DNA from: Candidatus Kapaibacterium sp.
Lineage (GTDB): Bacteria > Bacteroidota > Ignavibacteria > Kapaibacteriales > Kapaibacteriaceae
Assembly: GCA_026390655.1 (NCBI GenBank)
Contig: JAPLFN010000107.1
Location: forward strand, 1-41,874
Reading direction: 5' to 3'
Length of the DNA: 41,874 nt
The notes beneath the pieces are model-generated. The model saw only the letters and a program-made list of their open reading frames with translations, was not told where the DNA came from and did not search any database. Each line of letters begins with the position of its first letter. Position 1 is the first letter of the stretch. Shown one piece after another: positions 19,810-29,260 of the stretch. The translations under genes and the position numbers were made by a program.

Positions 19810-20778
19810 ATGAAGATGTTTGCACTGACTCTTGTCTGCTTCGCCGCTGTGGCATGCACAAAGCTATTCTCCGTAGACACTGTTGAGATACCGAAGCTGA
19901 AGCCTCGCGTATCCGGACTCTATGAAGCTGAGTTTGTGCACCAACGCAAATCCTATGAAAAAGCCTGCGCACAGATAGACGCGACGCCAGATGTGCTAAA
20001 GCCCTATTCAACTGTTGCGTCGGTATTCATGAATGAGGCGCGCGTTACTGGAGATCATCCATACTACTACCCTGCTGCACTGAACGTAATCGAGCGTGGT
20101 CTTCACATCGACAATCAGAACAGCGAACTTCTCATGCAGAAGACGAGTGTGCTGCTATCTCTACATCGTTTTGAGGACGCCCGGAAACTCGCTACTACCC
20201 TCTGTGCTCGAATGCCCAACGTTGCAACCGTTTTTGGAATGCTGTGTGACGCCAATCTCGAACTCGGGAAGATGAACGAGGCCGTTGCCGCAGCCACTAC
20301 CATGATGAACCTCCGTCCTAGCATGGAATCATACGCGCGCATCTCCTATATACGCGAGCGTCATGCAGACATGGAAGGCTCACTCTCCGCAATGCATATG
20401 GCCGTTCAGTCTGGCCAGCCTGGAACCGTTGATGCTGCCTGGGCCAGAACTACCTATGGCAATCTCTTGTTCAGGGCCGGTCGCATTTCGGATGCTGAGC
20501 GGCAGTTCTTACTTGCCCGACTTGAGCGGAAGAATTTTCCATTTGCCCTCGCCGGACTAGCCCATATCGAACGCAGCCGATCGAATAGCACAGGTGCGAT
20601 CGCACTTCTTGATTCAGCCCTGGCTCTCATGCCGGAGATATCCTTTGTCAAGGATGAAATCGACATCGAAAGAGAACGAGGAAACACCCTGCGTGTTTCG
20701 GTTCTTGAAAAGCTGCATGCACAAATGACGAGGGAGGATCGTGAGTCCGGTTCGCTTGCTGAAGCTGTGGCGCAATGA
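19810..20778 (+). CDS. TPR-repeat lipoprotein
   Basis: Lipobox FAAVAC; TPR-like helices (EAVAAATTMMNLRPSMESYARISYIRERHAD, NLLFRAGRISDAERQFLLA). Confidence 0.75.
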   Translation: MKMFALTLVCFAAVACTKLFSVDTVEIPKLKPRVSGLYEAEFVHQRKSYEKACAQIDATPDVLKPYSTVASVFMNEARVTGDHPYYYPAALNVIERGLHIDNQNSELLMQKTSVLLSLHRFEDARKLATTLCARMPNVATVFGMLCDANLELGKMNEAVAAATTMMNLRPSMESYARISYIRERHADMEGSLSAMHMAVQSGQPGTVDAAWARTTYGNLLFRAGRISDAERQFLLARLERKNFPFALAGLAHIERSRSNSTGAIALLDSALALMPEISFVKDEIDIERERGNTLRVSVLEKLHAQMTREDRESGSLAEAVAQ

Positions 20779-22808
20779 TTCGAGTAACAACCTCAATCAC
20801 GGTTGCCTTTCTTATCTGCACTTCTGTTCTTCATGTACAAGCGCAGAAAGTGGCAGAAAAAAGGGATACGGTTATATACAACAAGCCAACGGTGTCAGTT
20901 GTGGCAATGCGTCCAATGTCTGCTGCGTCTGATCAGACCTTTCGATCTGCGGATCTTGCGCTGCTACCTCGCACATCCACCCAGGATCTCCTTCGCATCG
21001 TTCCGGGACTTGTCATTGCACAGCACGCGGGTGGGGGGAAGGCCGAACAGATTTTTCTCCGGGGTTTCGATGCAGATCACGGGACGGATGTAAACATCAA
21101 CGTAGACGGTGCGCCAGTGAACATGGTATCGCACGGTCACGGGCAAGGGTACGCGGACATGCACTTCATCATCCCCGAGTTGGTTGACCGTGTTGACGTT
21201 GTAAAGGGGCCATACTTTGCCCAGTATGGAGATCTGACAACCGCAGGGGCTATTACTCTCCATCTCGCTGATACATTGTCTCAGAATGTAGCAAAGATGG
21301 AGGGCGGTCTCTATGGTTTCTATAGAGGTCTCGCACTTGCATCCACATCTCTCGATGCAACGCGAGCGTACGTTGGCGCGGAGGTACTCTCTTCGCGTGG
21401 ATTCTTTGAGAGACCACAAGGCATGCAAAAGCTCAATCTTATTGGTAAGACCTACACACCAATTGCAAGGAACACAGTTGTGACGGGTTCTGCTATGTAC
21501 TTCTCATCGTCCTGGGACGCGAGTGGGCAGATACCTGAACGGGCAGTTCAAGAGGGTCTCATCACACGATATGGCTCAATAGATCCAAACGAAGGAGGAA
21601 ACACGCAGCGTGCTACATTTCAAGTCGCACTTGAGACTCAGACCACGGACCCGCTAACTGTGAAGGCTTCATTCACAGACTACCGATTTCAACTTTTCAG
21701 CAATTTCACATTCTTCCTCAATGATTCGGTGCGCGGAGATATGATCGAGCAAACAGACGACCGTCAAGTATTGACCCTTAAGGCCCAAAAGTCGCTCTCG
21801 TCTACAATAGGTTCCGTCGGTTCCATTACGCTCATAGGGGCGAATGTCCGCTATGACGACGTAACCGCTGCTCTGTATCACGATTCAGTTCGCACGCGAA
21901 TAAGCACGACGAGAGCAAACAACGTAAGGCAATTGAATCTCGGGATCTACGGGCAGCAGACGTTTTTCTTTGGAGATCTTAGTGTTGTTCTTGGTCTGCG
22001 CGGGGACTACTTTAGCTTTAACGTGAAAGACATCACCTCTACAGTTGGTGCGCCTCAAGGATCAACAACAACGTTTCTATTCTCTCCTAAAGCTACCGTA
22101 ACCTACACCGTTGATGAGAACGCAGTCCTCTTTCTGAACTCCGGCTTTGGCTTTCATTCCAACGATGCTCGCGTTGCTGTTTCGGTACCCAATAGCACAA
22201 CTATTCCGCGAGCATTTGGCTCGGAGATCGGAGCGAGATGGGCCGATCAGGTAATTGCGGTTTCCGCAGCAGCGTGGATGCTTGATCTTGAAAGCGAGTT
22301 TGTTTGGATCGGAGATGAAGGCACAACCGAGCAGTCAGGAAGATCGCGTCGTGTCGGTGTGGATCTGGAGGCGAGATATCAGACCACATCGTGGTTGACC
22401 GTTGGAGGGAATGCGACATTTTCTCGGGGTCGTATGCGCGACGAACAAGATGGCCAAAACTACATCCCACTTGCCCCCTCTGTTACTGTCACATCTTTTG
22501 CGGTTTTCACTCTTCCATGGATGACCGCCGCGCTTCGGCTGCGTCATGTAGACTCACGTCCGGCAAACGAGTTCAACACCGTCACGGCTGCGGGGTATAG
22601 CGTCTTCGATGTGAACGCGTCAATTCCAATCTCAAAGAAGATCTCAGTCAGTCTTCAGTGTGAAAATCTATTCAACACACAGTGGCGAGAGTCGCAGTTT
22701 GACACACAGAGTCGACTGAAGAACGAGGCCACATCGGTATCTGAGATTCACTATACGCCTGGAACGCCTCTCTCCATCCGCGTTGGTATCTCGATGCAGG
22801 GCTGGTAG
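20775..22808 (+). CDS. TonB-dependent receptor
   Basis: Plug QDLLRIVPGLVIAQHAGGGKAEQIFLRGFDADHGTDVNINVDGAPVNMVSHGHGQGYAD; barrel motifs, NLFNTQWRESQF. Confidence 0.92.
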   Translation: MIRVTTSITVAFLICTSVLHVQAQKVAEKRDTVIYNKPTVSVVAMRPMSAASDQTFRSADLALLPRTSTQDLLRIVPGLVIAQHAGGGKAEQIFLRGFDADHGTDVNINVDGAPVNMVSHGHGQGYADMHFIIPELVDRVDVVKGPYFAQYGDLTTAGAITLHLADTLSQNVAKMEGGLYGFYRGLALASTSLDATRAYVGAEVLSSRGFFERPQGMQKLNLIGKTYTPIARNTVVTGSAMYFSSSWDASGQIPERAVQEGLITRYGSIDPNEGGNTQRATFQVALETQTTDPLTVKASFTDYRFQLFSNFTFFLNDSVRGDMIEQTDDRQVLTLKAQKSLSSTIGSVGSITLIGANVRYDDVTAALYHDSVRTRISTTRANNVRQLNLGIYGQQTFFFGDLSVVLGLRGDYFSFNVKDITSTVGAPQGSTTTFLFSPKATVTYTVDENAVLFLNSGFGFHSNDARVAVSVPNSTTIPRAFGSEIGARWADQVIAVSAAAWMLDLESEFVWIGDEGTTEQSGRSRRVGVDLEARYQTTSWLTVGGNATFSRGRMRDEQDGQNYIPLAPSVTVTSFAVFTLPWMTAALRLRHVDSRPANEFNTVTAAGYSVFDVNASIPISKKISVSLQCENLFNTQWRESQFDTQSRLKNEATSVSEIHYTPGTPLSIRVGISMQGW

Positions 22809-22813
22809 GGCCT

Positions 22814-24184
22814 CTACCACACCACCTGGTACTGCATTACTATCTGATTGCGCCTCTCGCCTTGTACCAGTTCACCAAAGGGGTTGTCAGCAATAGACAC
22901 ACCATACGTTGGACGATTTTGCACTTCGAGTGAAAGTCTGCTTCTAATTCCGTCCAGCAAGAGAGAGCACCCTACAGCATAAATGTCGGTGAGTTGATAA
23001 TTAAGACGTTCGTACCAGGACAACGTGACGCTCGCGTATGGCATTATGCCTGCGGCACCTACAACTCTTGGAAGAAACACGCCAACGTGTGAGTAGAGAA
23101 CATTACCAGTGCCGAACATGGGAAAAGCATTGCCATACGAGGAACCGTGCTGAGTAAGGGGCTTCAGCTGCGTGCTATCTGTCGGAGTTTGAATCGAGGT
23201 TCCTGTGTTCATCACGCCATTGTACCGCAGATAGTTTCTTCCGTAGTTGTTGTGGAAGAGTCCGGCGTACGCACTTAGTGTGGTGCCATCACGGTCAATC
23301 GGGGCATCGAACATAGACTCCACAGCCATGAGCAGCAGATTTTCATACAGCGTATCGGCCCCTAACGTACGCCACATCGCACGCGGTTGATAGATCACAC
23401 CTGCACCGATGTTAAAAACGCGGCGTGTTCCGTAGTACGTCCCTGCCATGTTTGGCACCTGATGCGGTTCGTGATCTCGAAACTGATAGATGATATAGGC
23501 CTGCTGTTGAAGCGTATGACCTACCTGTGCAAAGTTGGACCATGCACTGATCGGTGGCTGCGTTTGGCCGTTTGTTGTAATCGGGAATGGATCAGAGAGT
23601 GCAAAGCGATAGTCGACGGGGCCAATCTGCCCCCTGGCAGTGAGACTCAATTTCCTGCCAAAAACATCGGTCTGCTCAACTGTGGCTTGGGCAAACACCG
23701 GAATGTCCATCGTCGGCATGGCGATAACTGCCGGTTGGGTGAACCTGCTCAGACCATTCACAAATGCTAGACCAGCCCCGAGTTTCAATTCATTGCCAGT
23801 AGTTAAACGATACTCACCGAAAACATCATGAAAGAACGCTTGGAGCCTGCGGTTGCTACCCCATGCGAAGTTCGAGTTGTAGTTATTAAAGCCGTATTGA
23901 ACGAACAACGTCGCACGGTCAGTTATCTGTGCAAATGCCTGAATACGAGCTCGTCTGACACCAATATCAAAGGTCTCGTCCTGTGGAGCCCCTTGAACCA
24001 TCGTGCCTGGATTGCTTTGATTGAATCGTAGCCAGAACTGCCCAAACATCTGGATCTTGAGGATCTTTGTTGTGTCCGGCTGTGTGCCCCAATTCATGTC
24101 CTGGGCGGCCGCAAACCTGCCGCAGGTCATCAGTACGAGCGCAGCAGCTATGAAACGAAAAGTGTTCAGCTCGGTTCTTTTCAT
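22814..24184 (-). CDS. Outer membrane porin-like protein
   Basis: Signal peptide; alternating beta strands; FGQFWLRFNQSNPG, GVRRARIQAFAQITDRATLFVQYGFNN typical of OprO/P-like porins; C-terminal QIVMQYQVVW. Confidence 0.7.
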   Translation of the reverse strand: MKRTELNTFRFIAAALVLMTCGRFAAAQDMNWGTQPDTTKILKIQMFGQFWLRFNQSNPGTMVQGAPQDETFDIGVRRARIQAFAQITDRATLFVQYGFNNYNSNFAWGSNRRLQAFFHDVFGEYRLTTGNELKLGAGLAFVNGLSRFTQPAVIAMPTMDIPVFAQATVEQTDVFGRKLSLTARGQIGPVDYRFALSDPFPITTNGQTQPPISAWSNFAQVGHTLQQQAYIIYQFRDHEPHQVPNMAGTYYGTRRVFNIGAGVIYQPRAMWRTLGADTLYENLLLMAVESMFDAPIDRDGTTLSAYAGLFHNNYGRNYLRYNGVMNTGTSIQTPTDSTQLKPLTQHGSSYGNAFPMFGTGNVLYSHVGVFLPRVVGAAGIMPYASVTLSWYERLNYQLTDIYAVGCSLLLDGIRSRLSLEVQNRPTYGVSIADNPFGELVQGERRNQIVMQYQVVW

Positions 24185-24240
24185 GGGGTGAAGTTAGGTA
24201 GCCACGACCAATTCAAGGCAGAAAGGTGCTAATTTTCGCG

Positions 24241-24627
24241 ATGAAAACTATCATTGCTGTTATCGTCGTAGGCCTGTTGGCCATTAGCGTCGTGGACGCG
24301 GGATCATCAGGCGACGTCTCAACTGCGTCGGCTGAAAAGATGGTTAAGGATACAAAGGGGCTCATCATCCTTGATGTGCGGACGCCGGAAGAGTATGCAG
24401 CCGGACACCTTGCCAATGCGAAGCTGATGAATTACTATGACAAAAACTTTACAGACCAACTGAAAACACTTCCGAAATCAAAATCTGTGCTTATCTACTG
24501 TAAGTCGGGACGTCGCAGCGCAGAGACACTTGCATTAATGAAGAAGCTTGGGTACAAGAAGGCCTACAACATGCTCGGTGGATTTGTGGCATGGTCAAAC
24601 GAGAAACGTCCGTCAACAACGAAATAA
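24241..24627 (+). CDS. Periplasmic single-domain rhodanese
   Basis: Signal peptide; LIILDVRTPEEYAAGHLANAKLMNYYD, active-site loop YCKSGRRSAETLALMKKLGYKKAYNMLGGFVAW. Confidence 0.93.
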   Translation: MKTIIAVIVVGLLAISVVDAGSSGDVSTASAEKMVKDTKGLIILDVRTPEEYAAGHLANAKLMNYYDKNFTDQLKTLPKSKSVLIYCKSGRRSAETLALMKKLGYKKAYNMLGGFVAWSNEKRPSTTK

Positions 24628-24629
24628 TT

Positions 24630-25712
24630 ATGAAGAGAGATACGGAGAAACGTAGGGTCACGCCATGGCGTGACCGTGATACGGAGAAACGTAGGGTCAC
24701 GCCATGGCGTGACCGTAATACGGGGATACGGGGTTACGTTGTAGCCCTCGTAGTTTTCAGTTGTGCGATCTTCTGCATTGGATGTGCGAAGCATGAAAAG
24801 GAAGTGATTGTTGAGAAGAAGTCAGATAGTCTCTACACGCCCCCTGATACCAATTCGATTCCAAACGATGCATTAGGTGCAACGATTCGCTATGGGAAAG
24901 AGCTCGTCGTGAATTTCCCTTACTACCTTGGACCAAAGGGCAAGGTAGGTCACTTTGGGCGTAACGGCCTTGGTTGTCAGAGCTGCCACCTCGATGCCGG
25001 AACCAGGCCATACGGTCTGAACTATTTCTCTGCCCATGCCAGATACCCGCAGTATCGCGCGCGCGAAGGTCGCGTACTCACGTTGGCAGACAGAGTAAAC
25101 AACTGTATCGAAAGGCCGTTGAATGGAGTGCCGATGCCTACAGACAGCAAGGAGATGGTTGCCATCGTGACCTACATGAAGTGGATCTCTCGTGGTGTAC
25201 CTGTTGATGCTCACGTGCCGGGTGACAAGCTCAAAGACATTGCACTGCTTGATCGAGCAGCCAACTCTGAAAAAGGGCGCACGATTTATGAGAAACACTG
25301 CATGCGCTGCCACGGAGATGATGGCCAGGGTGTTCTCAAGCCAGATGGCATTGCCTACTTCTATCCGCCTCTTTGGGGCAAGCTTTCCTACCAGCCCGGT
25401 TCATCAATGCACCGCCTGATCAAGTCTGCTCAGTTCATCAAATACAACATGCCCTTTGACCTCGCACGTTGGGATAAACCAGTCCTAACAGACGAAGAAG
25501 CGATGGATGTTGCGGCCTACGTAAATGATGACCAACTCCACACGAGGCCCGGTGTGTATCTCGACAACGAGTATCCGGTGCGCAAAGAAAAACCGGTTGA
25601 CTACTACCATCCGCCTTATGAAGACCCGTTCTCTGCTAAAGAACACAAATACGGTCCGTTCAAGCCAATCTTTGAATGGCGTAAAAAGAACGGTCACCCA
25701 ACAGGCTATTGA
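24630..25712 (+). CDS. tsdA: Dihaem cytochrome c, TsdA-like thiosulfate dehydrogenase, predicted lipoprotein
   Basis: Haem sites CQSCH and CMRCH; NNCIERPLNG fits the TsdA axial-Cys region; KYNMPFDL Met ligand; lipobox FCIGC. Start 24630 favoured over 24591. Confidence 0.82.
   Translation: MKRDTEKRRVTPWRDRDTEKRRVTPWRDRNTGIRGYVVALVVFSCAIFCIGCAKHEKEVIVEKKSDSLYTPPDTNSIPNDALGATIRYGKELVVNFPYYLGPKGKVGHFGRNGLGCQSCHLDAGTRPYGLNYFSAHARYPQYRAREGRVLTLADRVNNCIERPLNGVPMPTDSKEMVAIVTYMKWISRGVPVDAHVPGDKLKDIALLDRAANSEKGRTIYEKHCMRCHGDDGQGVLKPDGIAYFYPPLWGKLSYQPGSSMHRLIKSAQFIKYNMPFDLARWDKPVLTDEEAMDVAAYVNDDQLHTRPGVYLDNEYPVRKEKPVDYYHPPYEDPFSAKEHKYGPFKPIFEWRKKNGHPTGY
24639..24716. repeat. Perfect tandem duplication of a 39-bp palindrome-containing unit
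   Basis: GATACGGAGAAACGTAGGGTCACGCCATGGCGTGACCGT at 24639-24677 and 24678-24716; each contains palindrome GGTCACGCCATGGCGTGACC. Confidence 0.97.
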
Positions 25713-28139
25713 TCAACGCTGAACGACAAATCTCGATCTGAATGTCCTGCCAAGCCTATCTGATACTATCGCAGTGTACACTCCGGTCGTAAGTCCGGAC
25801 GTGGCAATGTCTATTCGTACACCACTGCCTTGAACCTCAGCCACCTGTTCGCCGGTGCTCGCAAAAACCATGGCGCTAACACATCCGGAGCCGATGTTTT
25901 CTAATGTGACGTGATCAATTGCAGGCTGCGGATACACACTCAACGGTGACGGCTGTGCAACGGCAACATCCCTCACGGATGTAATGCCTGTGATCTCAAT
26001 GTTTTCTGCATCGGTTACCACGATCTGCGCAAACTGCTGTTCGCGCGACGTAATGCGGATGTGATATCCGGTGCCAATTGGAACGGTAACTGGCACCAAC
26101 CATAAGTATCCTTGAGAAGAAGCAGGTACAGAGTCTCTGACGATAGCCACCAGCTCACCATCCTTTACAAGTTCTAGTCTCACGCTCCCGGTGATATTTG
26201 TCTTCCACGAAACAGCATAGCTACTGTCGTGCGTCCAGCGTACATCTGTTTCCGGACGATTGATCTCTAGGAATGGCGCGGCAACTACAAAGCTGTCCAC
26301 CTTTGACCAATCACTTTGGAGCTTGCCGATAGTGGCACGAGCACGCCAATAGAACTTCTCTTCGGCATTGCCGGCATTGAATGCAATTCTGTCGCTTTGT
26401 GTTGAGCCCTTCTGAACCATCATTGTGAAAGCGAAATCTCGCGCTACCTGTACATACAAGGAATCAGTTCGTCCATACTGTGCTACACGCAATTGATGCG
26501 TGTACTTCTCAAGTATGCGTTCTGCTCCGATAGGCCATTGCAGGGTGGGTACCCTAGGAGCATCAGGTTTCGGAGCCGGTATGCCAAAGGCGAACTCGCC
26601 CGCCGTTGTTTTCTCAACAACAAGCTCGCGAGTTGCCGCATCATAGCGTGTGTTCAAAGGAAGGAAGCTTCCAGTGTCCGGATAACTCCGACGATAAACT
26701 GTGAGCTTCTGAGGATCCAACACGATACCAAGGGTGTCAATGTTAAAGCGCACGGTTATCTCATGAGACCGCACACCCTCTACAACAAGTGAGATTCTTC
26801 CCTGATGCAACAAGGGGGCTTCTTCATTCCATACGGAATTTACCGGCGACCATTGCGCACGCTGAGCTACTGTGGTGTTATAGAAGTATGAGTCCAGCGA
26901 TGTGAACTGAACCTTCATCCCAACGTTTTGAGCGCCACGATGATAGGAGTATGTTTCATTGAGAAGTACATCCTTGATCTGAACAGTCGCACTCGCTCGC
27001 CCCGTTGGCCATATCGGATACTTCGTTGCACGGTACACATACATTTGCTTGGGGTATGATGCCTCAAACACAACCGTCCCATTAGAGTCAACTTCCGTGA
27101 CGGCCGCAGAGCCTTCGTTTGCAGCACTTCCCCATCCAAGCAATCGATGGCCATTGGCGAGGGTCTGCAAGCCCCCTTGAATACTCACGTAATAGTCGGG
27201 AACATGACGGTATTCCCAAACGAGTCTGCACGTCTTGTTCACTTCATCAAGTTCATACTCAACACCGCGCGAATATTGCGGTGTGTGTTGTGTTCCATTG
27301 TCGAACAACGTGATATGTCCGTTGGGCAACCTACGTGCATCATGTTGATAGCTGAAATATGTTGGTGCCTGCTCTTCGTGCTCACCGATAAATGTGAACT
27401 GATTGCTCTTACCGCCCAGTATCCACATCACATCGCCTGTTGCGCGGTTTACTTTGATCACTTGAGACATGTGCCGCATCGAGACGATCCAGTTACCGTC
27501 ATTATCGATCCATAGGGAATTGTTGTGGCAATACCTGATGGCCGGTGCTTGGAGATTCTCGTATGAATCGGTGATCGGCAAGTGATCGAGAGAACGCCAC
27601 TGGACAACAACATTTCCGTCCCTGTCGATCTCCTGAATAACGGCTTGCACAACATTTGCTGCCGGATGTCCGCCAGGGACAACCTTGGACATGTCCACAG
27701 TAACATCCTCCGCACCGAGGATTACAAGGTTTCCATTCGGGAGCATGTGAAAGTCGTGTTGCGTTGTTAAGTAGCCCCTTGCCTGAGAAACGAACTCTTG
27801 TGTAGCAAACAATGTGTCAACGATGTAAACACCAGCAGGAACTGACGCTCCCGCAAAGACCACTAACTCAGAATAGCCAAGCCTCCCATCAGGGAACACC
27901 TTGTACTCAAATGGGTAATTGGCCGTCCTGCCAACCTTCATCACTCCGCCGTTAACGTTATAAACTCCCAGGTAGGGGGCGTAGGGGCGCGGACTAACTC
28001 GACAGTTCGGTGCCAGATAGAGGAAACCTGGCTCTGGCGAGTCATTTGTTGTGACCTTTAAAGGGGCTAGGTCTGACTGTGCGAAGACCTGCAGCGCCAT
28101 AAGACAAAACAGCACGACAGGTAGCGTTGAACGTTTCAT
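25713..28139 (-). CDS. Arylsulfotransferase (ASST)-family secreted protein with T9SS-type C-terminal domain
   Basis: TQHDFHMLPNGNLVILG, QWRSLDHLP, NSLWIDNDGNWIVSMRHMSQVIKVNRATGDVMWILGGKSNQF, YQHDARRLPNGHITLFDNG; C-terminal GVYTAIVSDRLGRTFRSRFVVQR. Confidence 0.85.
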   Translation of the reverse strand: MKRSTLPVVLFCLMALQVFAQSDLAPLKVTTNDSPEPGFLYLAPNCRVSPRPYAPYLGVYNVNGGVMKVGRTANYPFEYKVFPDGRLGYSELVVFAGASVPAGVYIVDTLFATQEFVSQARGYLTTQHDFHMLPNGNLVILGAEDVTVDMSKVVPGGHPAANVVQAVIQEIDRDGNVVVQWRSLDHLPITDSYENLQAPAIRYCHNNSLWIDNDGNWIVSMRHMSQVIKVNRATGDVMWILGGKSNQFTFIGEHEEQAPTYFSYQHDARRLPNGHITLFDNGTQHTPQYSRGVEYELDEVNKTCRLVWEYRHVPDYYVSIQGGLQTLANGHRLLGWGSAANEGSAAVTEVDSNGTVVFEASYPKQMYVYRATKYPIWPTGRASATVQIKDVLLNETYSYHRGAQNVGMKVQFTSLDSYFYNTTVAQRAQWSPVNSVWNEEAPLLHQGRISLVVEGVRSHEITVRFNIDTLGIVLDPQKLTVYRRSYPDTGSFLPLNTRYDAATRELVVEKTTAGEFAFGIPAPKPDAPRVPTLQWPIGAERILEKYTHQLRVAQYGRTDSLYVQVARDFAFTMMVQKGSTQSDRIAFNAGNAEEKFYWRARATIGKLQSDWSKVDSFVVAAPFLEINRPETDVRWTHDSSYAVSWKTNITGSVRLELVKDGELVAIVRDSVPASSQGYLWLVPVTVPIGTGYHIRITSREQQFAQIVVTDAENIEITGITSVRDVAVAQPSPLSVYPQPAIDHVTLENIGSGCVSAMVFASTGEQVAEVQGSGVRIDIATSGLTTGVYTAIVSDRLGRTFRSRFVVQR

Positions 28140-28169
28140 AGCGATAGGACCTTGGATTGAGGTCAAAGT

Positions 28170-28214
28170 TACGGAGTTGTAGGGTCACGCCATGGCGTGA
28201 CCGTAGTTACGGAG
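28170..28214. repeat. Dispersed copy of the TACGGAG-flanked palindromic element
   Basis: TACGGAG (28170-28176), palindrome GGTCACGCCATGGCGTGACC (28183-28202), TACGGAG (28208-28214). Confidence 0.9.
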
Positions 28215-28217
28215 GTC

Positions 28218-28239
28218 GCGCGATAGCATGCTATCGCGC
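28218..28239. repeat. 22-bp perfect palindrome
   Basis: GCGCGATAGCATGCTATCGCGC, four bp after the preceding element. Confidence 0.9.
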
Positions 28240-28295
28240 TGTTGTTCGTAATCTCGCACTGTTGATCTTTGCACAATGTCAGCGACTTCACATAG

Positions 28296-29186
28296 ATGAT
28301 TACAATTGTTGGTGCAGGAAGCTCTTTAGCAGGAGCTCTCATTCCATTGCTTATTGATGAGACAGATGAGCCCCTTCATCTGATCTCTGGACGCGCGTTG
28401 CCATTTGAAGATGAGAAGATCCAAACATCGATTATTGACGTGTTGGATAAGAACGCTCTTAAGACTTCCATAATGGAGGCCATGCCAAATACGATCATCA
28501 ACTGCGCGGCAATGACAAGCGTTGACAGATGTGAGACAGAGCGGAACATGGCCTGGTCAGTTAACGTTACCCTCGTCGAGAACTTAACGCGGATGGCCCG
28601 CATTGTTGACGCACGCATCGTGCAGGTATCAACCGATTATGTGTTTGATGGTCTCAAGGGACCTTACGCTGAAGGTGCTATCGCAAATCCGATCAATTAC
28701 TACGGTAAGTCAAAGCTTGCCGGAGAAATTGTGTGTTTGAGCGGAAGTAACGCGGCAGCTGTGGTTAGAACGAATGTGCTCTATGGCACTTCGAAGGAGC
28801 GACCTGATTTTGTTCGGTGGGTTCTCGATGCTCTCGATGCCGGCACGCCGGTCCGCGTAGTAAATGATCAATACTCAAACCCAACGTATATCGAGGATCT
28901 GGCTGATGCTATCTCTCGAATCGTAATGAGAAAACGTAGTGGATTGTTTCATGTTGGAGGGGCAGACTATGTAAGTCGATTCGATTTTGCTGTGAAGATC
29001 GCAGAGTTCTTCAAAGGAGATGTATCATTGATTCGAGCAGTGACAACCGCAGAGTTGGGTCAGGCCGCGCGTCGCCCCCTACGAGGAGGACTGGTTCCGC
29101 TCAAAACAGAGACCGATCTTAAAATGAAGATGCGCGGAATTGAAAGTGGACTTTCATCCGTGCGACATGCTATGTTATCCAAATAA
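28296..29186 (+). CDS. RmlD-like NAD(P)-dependent sugar-nucleotide reductase
   Basis: ITIVGAGSSLAGALIP, NCAAMTSVDRCE, QVSTDYVFDGLKGPYAE, NYYGKSKLAGE. Confidence 0.85.
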   Translation: MITIVGAGSSLAGALIPLLIDETDEPLHLISGRALPFEDEKIQTSIIDVLDKNALKTSIMEAMPNTIINCAAMTSVDRCETERNMAWSVNVTLVENLTRMARIVDARIVQVSTDYVFDGLKGPYAEGAIANPINYYGKSKLAGEIVCLSGSNAAAVVRTNVLYGTSKERPDFVRWVLDALDAGTPVRVVNDQYSNPTYIEDLADAISRIVMRKRSGLFHVGGADYVSRFDFAVKIAEFFKGDVSLIRAVTTAELGQAARRPLRGGLVPLKTETDLKMKMRGIESGLSSVRHAMLSK

Positions 29187-29260
29187 CATGTAACGAAAGT
29201 GTCGATTTGGGGTTGTTACCAGCGGTAGAACATTTTGTGGTAACAACAGCATTGAGAATA

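Noticed and set aside
24591-24629. Upstream start (24591) for the TsdA-like ORF
   Set aside because: Would overlap the end of the rhodanese CDS by 37 bp; ATG 24630 just after the rhodanese stop gives a more plausible signal peptide.
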